Positions 37,198-48,986 of a stretch of DNA of 64,000 nt are shown piece by piece. The stretch covers positions 2,144,001 to 2,208,000 of the forward strand of contig SMMW01000019.1 in assembly GCA_004794655.1 (NCBI GenBank). Direction: 5' to 3'. The notes below the pieces were generated by a model. It was not told the DNA's origin, ran no database searches, and worked only from the letters and a program-made list of their open reading frames with translations. This DNA comes from Marisa cornuarietis (lineage: Eukaryota > Mollusca > Gastropoda > Architaenioglossa > Ampullariidae). A program made the translations under genes and the position numbers. Every line of letters starts with the position of its first letter. Within the stretch, counting starts at the first letter, position 1.

Positions 37198-37754
37198 GTA
37201 TGTGCGATTCTCGCAGAACTATACTGGGATCAAAATTCGTTACTTACGAACGTGGTGCTTTAACGTTTCTTTGCTGTGTTTTTCGTTTCCTAAATTCGTT
37301 AACACTTGGTACTTTTAATATTTTTTGATGTGAGCTTATTTCGGTTGTATGTTTCTCATTTTTGGAAAGTATTAGCACACGAGTTAGGTGTCTAAAATAC
37401 AGTTTAGTCCCGTCGTGTGACTGATGAATGAAGTAAACTCAAGTTGTTAGTGGCAGCTAAAAATAATAATAATAATAATTAAAAAACGCCAGTCGAGTGT
37501 TGTCACAGTCTGGGCTAGTGCCTGTAGGTAAACAGCGAGTTAATCTTTGACTTTTCCAGGAGGAAACATAATTTGTTATTCGCGGAAATACGGGGGTTTT
37601 TTTTTAGCAACAGGCGTCGTAAAATGTTACGGGCCGCTGCTTGCGCTGCTGACGATGAGAGGGAGAACAGAATACATAATAATTAGTTGTGATGTTGAAT
37701 TGTCTGAATTACAGAATAACTGTCATCACCTGTTTTCAGCTGGACAGAGTCTGA

Positions 37755-39017
<1,263 letters not shown>

Positions 39018-39630
39018 ACTCTGCCCTCTCCCCCCACACACCAGTTGTGATGAGCTGTGGAGGAAAGGATCTTTCGGAGAGGTGTCCTCCATCTTTCGCC
39101 TTGGGGGCAGCCACTTTTTGGGACAGCGAGAAGCGTCGGTCGGTCGGTGCTTGTGCACCTGTAGCCCGCCTCTCCTGAACTGTGTACCTGCTCTGCGAAA
39201 ATGGACACTTTTTTTCTCTGCTTGTAGGTTTGTCTGTAACCGCTTTAAGGCACACCTTGAGCTGAGACTGAAGACCCAAATCCGATGACTAGACTTTCGG
39301 ACCACCCTGCTTCTTGCGTCGGTTTCTACTTTGGCTTCGGGCACCCGTAACTGCGAGCTGACAGCAAAAAAATAGAAACTGTTTTCTTTGCTTCTCAAGA
39401 GCGAGAGAGAGAAAGATCTACTTTCACCTGATGGCTTAGAGACAAGTTTGTTCATGTTTGCTAGCCACGCAGCTTTCCGTCGGGTGCCGGGTACCCTTGC
39501 CAAAAGAACGGACAGAAAGGACAGGGACGTTTTTGGCACTGCCGGCAACATGCTGGGCCGGGTTGGTGACTGGTTCACTGTACCCGTGCCATTTTCACCA
39601 CTTTGTGGATCACGGACTCAAATCTCATTG

Positions 39631-39636
39631 ATTAAA
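39631..39636 (+). terminator. Proximal polyadenylation signal ATTAAA
   Basis: ATTAAA lies about 615 nt after the stop and is followed within 40-75 nt by GT/T-rich sequence, the normal downstream element. Its use would give a short 3' UTR without the SINE and without the AU-rich elements. Confidence 0.4.
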
Positions 39637-39840
39637 CAACAAAAGTTGCATGATTTTTGTGGCACTTTAATTGTCAGGTTTGTTACCGTATGTGGTTTTT
39701 TTTAAAAGTATTGCATTTTTAGCTTCACTTACCCTGAACCCCTCCCTTTGATTTTTTTACACGGAGTAAATTTGATTTCGCTCCCCCTTTTAGTACTTGA
39801 CCCAAAATTTGTCTCCCCAAACACAGAAGCGAATTCTGAA

Positions 39841-40030
39841 GGGGAATTGAACCGGGATCGTTCGGCTGGTCTGACCTTCTCGGGGAGTGTCTTGAGATGT
39901 CCGTGAGTCTATAAGTGATGGCTGGTGGCCAAAGTGTCTCCCTAGCAGGGCTTCACCGCTTGGGCTGGCCCCGGTCCGACCAGGGTCAGCGGGCCCGAGA
40001 GGAGGGGAGATCACTCTAACCGCTGGTCAG
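39841..40030 (-). mobile_element. tRNA-like SINE remnant in the KLF 3' UTR
   Basis: On the minus strand, a box-A-like segment (GACCAGCGGTTAGAGTGATC, about 40010-40029) is followed by a tRNA T-loop-like CCGGTTCAATTCCCC (about 39841-39855). The spacing of about 150 bp is too long for a tRNA, so this is a decayed or composite SINE, or two fragments. It differs in composition from the AT-rich UTR around it. Confidence 0.4.
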
Positions 40031-40422
40031 CAGGTGATGGCGTCAAGCTGCCCGTGCTCACCACGTCAAGTGTACAATGCATGACACTTCCAGCTTTTTG
40101 TAACATAACAGCTTTTTATTTCTGGCTTTTTTTGCTGTTTGCACATCGTTTTGGCTATTTTTGAACCTTGCAATATCTTTGTTGTTCTTCCCTTGTTCAG
40201 TTGTTTCCACACATTTTACTTCCCAGAATGCCTTTGCATGCATGTAGCACGTGTGTTAAGACCTGTGTTTTTTTGGCCATGAAATGTTGGTGATTCTGCA
40301 TTGACTGTGCTTATTTACTTGTTTTTCTCATGTATAGAGATTTAAAAGTTGGTGATTTTTTTCTTCTTGTTTTCAGTTGGCCGAAATTTCTATTGTACTG
40401 CATTGATGCAGATTTTACGAAA

Positions 40423-40433
40423 ATTTATTTAAT
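40423..40433 (+). promoter_or_regulatory. AU-rich element in the 3' UTR
   Basis: Overlapping ATTTA pentamers (ATTTATTTA at 40423-40431) form a TTATTTAAT nonamer at 40425-40433, matching UUAUUUAWW. A second nonamer, TTATTTATT, lies at 41756-41764 just after the distal poly(A) signal. Such elements destabilise mRNA, consistent with the immediate-early behaviour known for vertebrate KLF2/4/6. Confidence 0.4.
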
Positions 40434-40934
40434 ATCTATGTAACTTTTGTTTTGGATGTAGTCGCTTATGAATCGAAGGCTGGAGCCAACTGGCTTGGCT
40501 CACCATATTTTATTGCTTTGTTATATTTGGTTATTATTACTCCTTCAGTCATACTAAAATCGTAACCCCGTTTTTTTTGCGAAAGAAATGTTATATTTTA
40601 TATGCTTTGTAATGAGACAGAAGATCGAGATAATGTTGTTACTTCATCAGCAGTCCTCAAGCGTTGAGCGAAATATATTCAGCATGTTACGAAAGATAAT
40701 CAAGGGCTGGCTACTTAAAATTTGTTGGTCGTGTCGATCACATTAATTAAGCGATCTCTGTACTACTTAAACCATTTTGGGATGTGGAGAAAACATGCAA
40801 GTGCACTTATGCCAAAATATTACGCCATTTAACTTTTCCTAATTTTGTTAAGCTGTGGCTTTTAGTTGTAGGAAAGTTTGAAGACGGTTTTAGAAAACTT
40901 AGATGTGGGACGACGCCTGTTTAGGCTTGATGTG

Positions 40935-40960
40935 CACACACACACACACACACACACACA
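40935..40960 (+). repeat. (CA)13 in the KLF 3' UTR
   Basis: Short CA run inside the predicted long 3' UTR. Confidence 0.95.
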
Positions 40961-41749
40961 GAGTTTGTTTTTAGGGTAGGATTGACTCATTTAGCCAGAT
41001 CTACGTGCAATTTTGTTTTTCAGTTTTTACAACTCAAAAATCTGGGCGGCGGGCCGTACAGTTGTGAGCAATCACAAATTTGTTTTCCTCCTTATTTCTT
41101 TTTTCAACTGTAGGAATATTTAATTTGGCTGAGTCACCGAAAGAGGTCACTTAGTTTGGGCTTTTACTCTTACAAGTCTGTTTGTTTTTGAAACGGACTA
41201 ATTATATTCATGGTGCTCAGGTGGGGACCTTAGACTCGCGCAAATGTTTACTTTTTTATATTTATGGGGAAAACTGACAAACGAAATATGAATATTGCAT
41301 ATTGCATGTCACTGCGCAAGAGGAGAAGATATTAAGTAGATTATAAATTTTGACTGGTTTCTCATATGTGCTAAAAATTAAAATGTTCAAAGTAATTTAT
41401 CGTGAAGTGAAAGTGTCTAGACATTATGTCAAATATATTTTAAAGGTTAACGAAGATATCCTCGTATTTTTTAATGTTGCTGTTTACTTTCTGCATATGA
41501 CTAAGAGTGATCTTTGTTATATTGAATCTGAAGCTAGTGTATACCATAGACTGCATAGAGTTTGTATTTTTGTACCTGAATACCATCACTAGTCAAAAAA
41601 AGAAATGTTATGTGTGCCATATAATACCTGTAGTCGTGGGGTCACGGCTCTATTGATTGTGCTCTGGCAGCACACTTTCTATACTGTTCTCATGACTGGG
41701 TAAGCGGAATTATATATAACAGTCTCGCATGTACTACTAATTGGCACAA

Positions 41750-41755
41750 AATAAA
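41750..41755 (+). terminator. Distal polyadenylation signal AATAAA
   Basis: This is the first canonical AATAAA I see on the + strand after the KLF stop codon. It is followed by T/GT-rich sequence suitable as a downstream element. Its use would give a 3' UTR of about 2.75 kb. Confidence 0.5.
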
Positions 41756-41805
41756 TTATTTATTATAAGTTCTTATTTCATTTGTCCTGGGCTAAATATT
41801 TTGTA

Positions 41806-41955
41806 GATGTGTGTGTGTGTGTGTGTTGAATGTGTTTGTGGAAGGAGGGAAGGAAGACCACAAATCATGAACGTGTGCGTGACCTCGCATATACACGGGA
41901 TAAAATATATACATACATACTCGCATCCGCGCGCACACACACACACACGCGCGCA
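41806..41955 (+). repeat. (GT)n and (CA)n tracts
   Basis: GT run at 41806-41826 and CA/CG-mixed run at 41930-41955, which could pair as a loose inverted repeat. Confidence 0.85.
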
Positions 41956-42027
41956 CTCGCACGTACATATATGCACACTTAAACGGATGTTAAATTTATA
42001 ACACTCACATACTGACATAAAGAGTAA

Positions 42028-42081
42028 CTTGTGAAGGCTATCAAAAGCCTTTCTGCAATCCATGAAAACAAAATGTGCATG
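42028..42081 (-). pseudogene. LINE reverse-transcriptase fragment
   Basis: The minus strand encodes HAHFVFMDCRKAFDSLHK. This matches the F-[IV]-D-x-x-K-A-F-D-S-[VL]-H signature of reverse-transcriptase motif A in RTE/L1-type LINEs; the catalytic Asp of the motif is present. Only about 18 residues are recognisable and a (TC)n(CA)n microsatellite abuts it. No endonuclease, YXDD motif or other RT blocks are visible, so this is a short dead remnant. Confidence 0.5.
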
Positions 42082-42088
42082 ATGGAAA

Positions 42089-42090
<2 letters not shown>

Positions 42091-42121
<31 letters not shown>
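42091..42121 (+). repeat. (TC)n(AC)n microsatellite next to the RT fragment
   Basis: TC then CA units, immediately beside the reverse-transcriptase scrap. Confidence 0.93.
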
Positions 42122-44238
42122 GTTTCTCACACGCAATCACGACTCGGGACATTTCACAGGACAACGTCCACACACACGATCTCCTGCACCACTCATGATA
42201 CCCCTTACTCTCCTGTCATTTGGACACCAGCACACACAAAGTGCTAACATGAACGAGATTTACCCAAGATACAAAAGGAAGGCCTTTCAGCTTCGCGAAG
42301 TCGGGTAGAAGCCATTGAAAACATTTGTTACGCCACTGCGACCCTCCAGACCAAAGGCAACTGAAATACATACACATTCGTTATTCAACGGACCGGAAAT
42401 CATAGCCAGGACATCCTCCACTTGCTTTGGAAAACAGGGAAACTTCTTGTCGCCTTGAAAGATGTAAGTAACAAATCGAAACAATTTGTAAAATGATTTT
42501 TGCATACTTTTTCATCTCACTGCTGAATAAAAAAAAAACAAGGAAGAGAAATTTATTTTCATAAGTTTTGAATGACTTTCGTAATATTACATCTTTATGC
42601 CCCATCCATTAAAAAAGTTAGTGTGTATTGACAGATATTTTACATAGATATTGCACTGGTTGTACCTACATATAATAATAGTGTTACATCCCAAGCACTT
42701 AAAAACTTTAAATGTAGCCTGCTTGAATTGAAAAAAAAATTATATTTGAATTACTGCATTGCAATAGTAGTTTTGGAACAGATGGAGAAGTGGTGTTGCC
42801 CCTATGTGGCAGCCTGTAAGGCTGATGATAAAGCTATTTACACTAAGCTTCTAAAGACTGGATTCCCAGTGTTCGTCTTAACAGGTGAACAAGTTCACAT
42901 ACATGCAGTCAGACAACTTGACAGACAGAAGACAAGCATCCGTCCAGAATATATCCCTGCTCAGTCATCTGTCACCAAGCTTGCTTTATGCTCTGTTTTA
43001 TTTCTGCTCCCAACCAGCTGGCAGGGAGTGTTCTTGTCTCCTGAGCTCCCGTGGGAAGGGGAAATAAGTTGATGGGTAGCTAACCTTCTCCAATTGAAAT
43101 GAGACCATATATTTAAGATAATGTTCTTTTTTATTTTTATTTGTTTTAATTTGGTTTTTTGTAAAAGGTGTGTGATGGAATGTTTTCTTAAAGCCTAGAG
43201 TAATGCTCACTTTTGCATGTGCAAAGAGTTGTCATCAGCGCCAAGTAGAAAGCCTCGCACATTTTAGCTTTTAACTGTGGTCCTTGCTTCCTTTCGATTC
43301 AGCGGTTCTTTTTCATTACTTCAAAGAAAACAAAGATAGGTGGAGGAAGAGCTTTAGCAAGATTTGTCTAGATGGAGAAGTTTTCTGTATGTAGTTGTCA
43401 TCAAAGGATGCAAGTGTACAAAGACGGTAAGAGGCGTGTAGACATATCACCATAGTACTGAGCAGGCTCGATGATATAATTCTCTCAGATTAATGAAAAC
43501 AAAAACAGAGTTGTCTTCATCTGAGTCAGTTAATTATCGGATTAATCTTTATCACTTACCTTATTAAAATAGAGATAAAATTGTGATCAAGAAAATGTAG
43601 GTGTGAGTGTGCTGCCCGAAGCATGGTACTATTATCAGTAACAGTATTATCATCAGCATCATTAGTTAAAGCAAATTTGCAAAGAAGTGTTATCCGTATT
43701 AAGTAAGTATACAATATAATTATGATTTGTAGATTTTAAATGAAAATCATTTAACTTATAAGTCTTGCCCTTTGTGCCGAATTTTTACTAAATGAAATAA
43801 ACTGACAAAAGAAGCGCTAACTCGATATAACTGTCGCACATCGGTTCGTTATGTTCATAAACATTCTGTTCATACGACACACATCCGACGACTGTGAACT
43901 GATTGGAAGGTAAGAGGGATAGGTGTGCTGGTACTGTTTTATTTCGCGGATGAAGTGAGTTTCCTCCAGTACTGACATGAAAACTGAACAGGAGGAGGAA
44001 GAGGAGGCAGCTCGGCAAGAGTAGAGTCTGATGCCATCGACCGCCAGGCTGCCAGTACCAGGCCCTCAGGTAGACAGGCTTTGTGCAACGGTAAACAGCG
44101 GCTTCTTAGGGATTTGGTATCGTCAGTTTGTTAGGTAGCATCGACCCGTTGTGAAACAGCATAGGTGTATTAGACAAGCGCTGTCAGAGCACAGAGACAG
44201 AGAGGAACTGAGAGAAAGAAAGGACTCACCTGCAGTTT
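42122..44238. other. No gene recognised
   Basis: AT-rich unique sequence. A 114-codon frame at 42728-43072 begins with a Lys run, shows no domain, and has no supported splice context. Confidence 0.55.
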
Positions 44239-44660
44239 GTTTTCATGCTCTGTAGCTAAAGAGACTGAGAAGTCATTTTGTATTTATATTGTTTTCATGC
44301 TCTGTAGCTAAAGAGACTGAGAAGTCATTTTGTATTTATATTGTTTTCATGGTCTGTAGGTAAAGAGACTGAGATGTTATTTTGTATTTATATTGTTTTC
44401 ATGGTCTGTAGCTAAAGAGACTGAGATGTTATTTTGTATTTATATTGTTTTTTATGGTCTGTAGGTAAAGAGACTGAGATGTTATTTTGTATTTATATTG
44501 TTTTTTATGGTCTGTAGCTAAAGAGACTGAGATGTTATTTTGTATTTATATTGTTTTCATGGTCTGTAGCTAAAGAGACTGAGATGTTATTTTGTATTTA
44601 TATTGTTTTTTATGGTCTGTAGGTAAAGATACTGATATGTTATTTTGTATTCAAATTGTT
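44239..44660 (+). repeat. 52-bp minisatellite, about 8 copies
   Basis: Tandem copies start at 44239, 44291, 44343 and 44395 and continue to about 44660. Each begins GTTTTCATGGTCTGTAG and ends TTTTGTATTTATATT. The first two copies are identical (AAGTCATTTTG); most later copies carry GATGTTATTTTG, giving two variants. The last copy is diverged and fades into flanking DNA. Confidence 0.95.
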
Positions 44661-47284
44661 TTTATTCACAGCATCGAGAGAAAGAATTTTTGTTTGAGAA
44701 ACATGCTGTTTTCATGCACTGTAGTAGGAGAGAGAAACTTAAATAAATTAAAAGTGTAAAATTTCATTCCCTTTAGTAAATTATATATATATATCTGATA
44801 AATATTATCGGCGATTGTGTGGTTGCATGTGTGTGTGGGTGGAGGCGGTAGTTGAAACGTAATCAAGGGCACACCGTTTGTCCGACCTCCACCAGAGTTG
44901 GGAGGATATTCTTGTTTGCTGACTGCTCATTCATCAACTGCGCTTGTTACACGTACGTGTGCCAGAAGGATGTTTATTTTTTATGCTTATTTTGTCCCTT
45001 CTGTGAAAACTGGTCTCCTAACCGCTAGCGCCTGATGACTAAAATAATCCTCAGAGGAAAATTAAGGCATCTTTAGCAGTACAAACGTGATTATCCCCGT
45101 AACTTGGTGCCGATGAGGGAGAGGAGGAGGACAACGAGGAGGAAAGAGGAGAAGAGCGAGCCAGTCGCGGAAGGGGGGCTTCCCTTAAGAACTCGCGCAC
45201 TGGTTGCCAAATATTACATGTCAAAGAAACATATATCAAGACTACAAGTGAGTGCCAGTGAGCTTGGCTCAAATCAAGCGATGGATTGAAAGTTGGTAAT
45301 AACATGGCAGCTGAAGAATTAGCAGCAGAAATCCGGGCGAAAATAGGTAACCTGGTGTGTGTGCGGAGAGAGAAAAAAGGCGGGGATACAAAAAAAAAGA
45401 AAAAAATGTCTTTTATTATTTTTAATAGTTATCACGCGCATTTCCTTCTCATTAATAATAAATGATATAGCTCTATACCTAACCAAGGCCTGGTTCAACG
45501 CGCTTTATAAAATCTACTTACACTTTTACAAAATAAAAAATATCCCATGTACTAACATACTCTCTCTCCCCCCGACCCTCCCAACACACAAAGAAACACA
45601 GAAGACACATGTCCACGGCCAGAGGAATCATCACAGACAAGCCCCACACAGGCCTACTAAACACAAAATTTAAATCAACGATCGTTTTCATGATCTGATG
45701 AGAAGGGGAGGCGAGAGGGAAAGAGAAACAAGATCAAGATAGTGTCTGTTCAAAGGAGGCAAAGCCTCAAATGCACCGACAGAGACAGAAAGTTTGGTTG
45801 CTCGATCGGTCGGTCGGTCGGTTGCAGGGCTATAGTCCCACAAAAGAGAAGCGAGCAAGTAGAATAATAAAAATACGATTTTATGAGAGAAATAGAGATG
45901 GGTTGTGAAAATTCTGGGAGGGAGCAAAAGCGAGAAAGAAGGCCAGTAGGGGGATGGGAAGAAGAGCTAGTAAAGGGGTGGGTGGGGTAAAGATACCTGA
46001 CGATAGTGAGACAAAATATAATGACAACTTAAAATGAATGAGTAACTGATTATCTGATTGATTGTTCGGTTTCATTAACGGGACGATTAAACATCTCATA
46101 AACCCCGCCAACAAACTCAGCGACACTTGCTGCAACCACCGACAGCTTTTGAAAATCGTTAAATGGCGCAGCACTAAGCCGGACCACCAACAACATCAAT
46201 TGAAAACAAATTCTTAAACGTCTTTGCTGCCCTTGGTAGATGACGTGTGACCTTGTCACGTACCTGACAGGTCAGCTTCCCCCCACCCACCCACCTCCCT
46301 CGGCACATCCACCCGCTTGTACCCTTGCAAAAAACCCTTGCAAAAATATTAAGGTTAATATCAGTACTTAATGTTGTGTGCAGCGCTCGGGAAGCAGTTC
46401 TTTGCCTGATGACTAGCGTGCAATCCTCTCTCATATTCTGGTTTGCAGAGGAGTCGATGGCCATGCAGGTTCCCTCCATCCCTCACCCTTTCCTTTGACA
46501 TTTGACCTCTCTCGAGCTTTAGCTCAATCTGCACGACAGCGCAAATGCGCACTAAACGCACGCAGACTTCGCTTACAGCATTTTTATGTGACCTCATTTC
46601 TTTGTTTTGCTGACAAACATAACAAACTACATGTCAGAAGGTAATGCTACAAAAAAAATCCGCGAGTAATAAGCTTACGAGAATTTCGTGACCAGACCTT
46701 GAAGACACAAAGAGGAATGAATAAACACGTTTGTGTTATATTTATCTCGTGAAAGGAACAGAAAGTTATGAAATTAATACAAGAATTGCCAGCAGGATAT
46801 ACTTTTGATATATAGCCATGTTTGTGGTACCTAAAGAAATATTATCCTATTTATTTCTTTGATGATTTTTTTTTTTTCTCATTTAGTTCCGGTGTCACAC
46901 ATTGCATTACTCCATTATCCATCACCCTAATAGGGATAAGTTCCTACAACACTTTATGCAGTTAGTTTGCGAATACAAATAACATTGTATACACAAAGTA
47001 AATTCTATCAACACAATCTGTGTACTTAGTTGTAATTATTTTTTCCAGACAACAGAGCTGAGCTAAGTACAATAATTTCCCAAAATCTAAGTAAGTGACC
47101 TTTTCATTACTCGGTTCTCGAGATACGTGCCTACGAACACCATCATGCACAGAAATAATCAAAAAAGTGATATTATCAGGAATAACAGGGAGACGGGGTC
47201 AAGGTGACAGCCGATGGGATACCTGGAAACACCTGTTAATTAGGCGTTGCCATGGACATTTGTGACGTCACGTATTTAGTGAAA
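44661..47284. other. No gene recognised
   Basis: AT-rich sequence with a (TA)n near 44785-44797, a GAGGAGGA-rich stretch near 45120-45160, an A-run near 45390-45405 and a CACCCACCCACC stretch near 46282-46295. A perfect CRE, TGACGTCA, lies at 47263-47270, 17 bp before the MITE. Confidence 0.55.
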
Positions 47285-47286
47285 CC

Positions 47287-47701
47287 TTAAAGGACTAGTT
47301 GGGTGCAACTTTTTGTTTTCAAACAACTGGATAAGGCTCAGTGCAAAATATTGTTTCTCCAAATCGGGGTGAAAATCCTGCTTCTTTTCAAGGGATACGC
47401 CTACAAACATCACCATGTAGAGAAAGAGGTCAAAATCGTTATTTCACGTTGGCAAACAGATAAGCATAGTAAAGACATGGTCTCCAACTGGCTGAAGACT
47501 TTACAACTTTAATGTGTACATGTACATTCCTGGTGTCTGTATGTTGACCCTGTGTTTGGTGATGTTTGTAAGCGCGTATCTGTAGAATGGAAGGAGTTTA
47601 TTCACTCAGATTTTGCGAAAATAATGTTTACTTAATCATTAGATAACAGCTTTACGTTATCATTAGATTTTTTAAAAAAATACACCCCTGTAGTCCTTTA
47701 A
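47287..47701. mobile_element. MITE with terminal inverted repeats and TTAA ends
   Basis: CCTTAAAGGACTA at 47285-47297 is mirrored by TAGTCCTTTAAGG at 47691-47703. With TTAA taken as the target duplication (47287-47290 and 47698-47701), the inverted ends read AGGACTA-NNN-GGGTG on both sides, about 15-20 bp of imperfect match followed by T-rich sequence. The 415-bp interior is AT-rich with no transposase. TTAA duplication fits piggyBac-type or other TTAA-specific elements; the family is not identified. Confidence 0.6.
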
Positions 47702-48717
47702 GGCTTTTAGCGCTTCTCTTCAGTGCAATGCATTCTTGCTCCAAATAAACAGGAGTCTTTGAGAGACCTTTTGTCGCCTGTTGAAGAAAGTGTTCTCGCT
47801 CTGATTCACAGGCCAACACCACTTGGAACTCAAGCCTGTAAGAAGACAACTGCGTCTAGAACATTCATTCAAGTTTTTTTTAACTCTGGGATGCGTGTAG
47901 AGATTAGGTTTATAAAAGGAAAATTGTGTACTTCCTTTTGGAAACTTCTTCGTAAAATCGAAGTTGTAAACTTCAAGTCCTTTCCAAGAAGATGGTTGTT
48001 ATCAAGCATTGTGAATCATCATACAATTTAAATATTATCAAAGTGGGATATTTTAATGCGGTGTCAAAACGTATTTTTAAAAACTCCAGACTTTGGATTA
48101 TATTTCATTATTGACTGAAAAATTTAATTTATGCAGAATATTTAGTTCTCTTTAAATAACCACCTTTACAATGCTGTGTCTAGTCCTAAATCTTACATTA
48201 ATGTAGGAAGGTCGTGCAAATTCTTAGCACATATAGTTTTCTTCTTAACAGTATTTATAAACACTTATTTTCACTCAGTCAGCTCATCGTTGATGACAAC
48301 CAGATGCGCAGGAGCAAGCTGACAACGGGTTGGATGCGATGCTGCATAATGGTCTCGTATCATAATCCTGGTGCTAGCGGCAAGAATGAACACTGTCAGT
48401 CAGAGACTGCTTCACTAATTCCCTTCACCACCATCTCGTCCCCCCGAATAAAACCCTGGTCTTTACACGTGTCACGCTGTTTGTCTTTCACTTCACATCG
48501 AGGTTCAACCTCGCATCCTTGTTTTCAGGTACAGTCTCAGTACTTGTTCCATTTCAAACTAGTTCATGTTAAAGATGAGTAACAAGTGTCATCAGTGTTT
48601 CATTGGGAATTTTTAAATTTAATTTTGTATCAGAGGTGTGGCTGCCTACAGAGGAAAACTTGGATCGACGAAAATGGCGAAGAGGTTCGCTGGATTTTAT
48701 TTTTACTTTGACAAGTT

Positions 48718-48720
<3 letters not shown>

Positions 48721-48801
<81 letters not shown>
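48721..48801 (+). repeat. (CA)40 microsatellite
   Basis: Longest dinucleotide run in the window, uninterrupted. Confidence 0.97.
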
Positions 48802-48805
<4 letters not shown>

Positions 48806-48909
48806 GAGTTCGCAGATTGTAGGACATGCACGTATTGTTGTGTTTATTCTACAGATTGCATACAATGCTCGGTTTTCTGAAGAAACAAAATGAAACACTT
48901 TTATCTGAG

Positions 48910-48910
<1 letters not shown>

Positions 48911-48976
<66 letters not shown>

Positions 48977-48986
48977 CTCTCTCTCC
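48911..48986 (+). repeat. (TTTC)16 followed by (TC)n
   Basis: Uninterrupted tetranucleotide run. Confidence 0.97.

Larger units (their letters stand above)
39018..41780 (+). other. KLF 3' UTR
   Basis: After the TGA, about 2.75 kb runs to a canonical AATAAA at 41750. The first 600 bp are GC-balanced. A tRNA-like SINE remnant interrupts it at about 39840-40030. The remainder (40040-41760) is AT-rich, largely unique sequence with several ATTTA pentamers and a (CA)13 at 40935-40960. No second gene is visible between the stop and the AATAAA, so a long 3' UTR is the simplest reading. The 3' end is not proven. Confidence 0.55.

Noticed and set aside
42728..43072. 114-codon frame
   Set aside because: No domain, AT-rich surroundings, Lys run at the start and no splice or promoter context.
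44239..44660. Possible CRISPR array
   Set aside because: Copies are directly adjacent with no unique spacers, and the genome is eukaryotic; it is a minisatellite. The same applies to the arrays at 32.35 and 53.5 kb.
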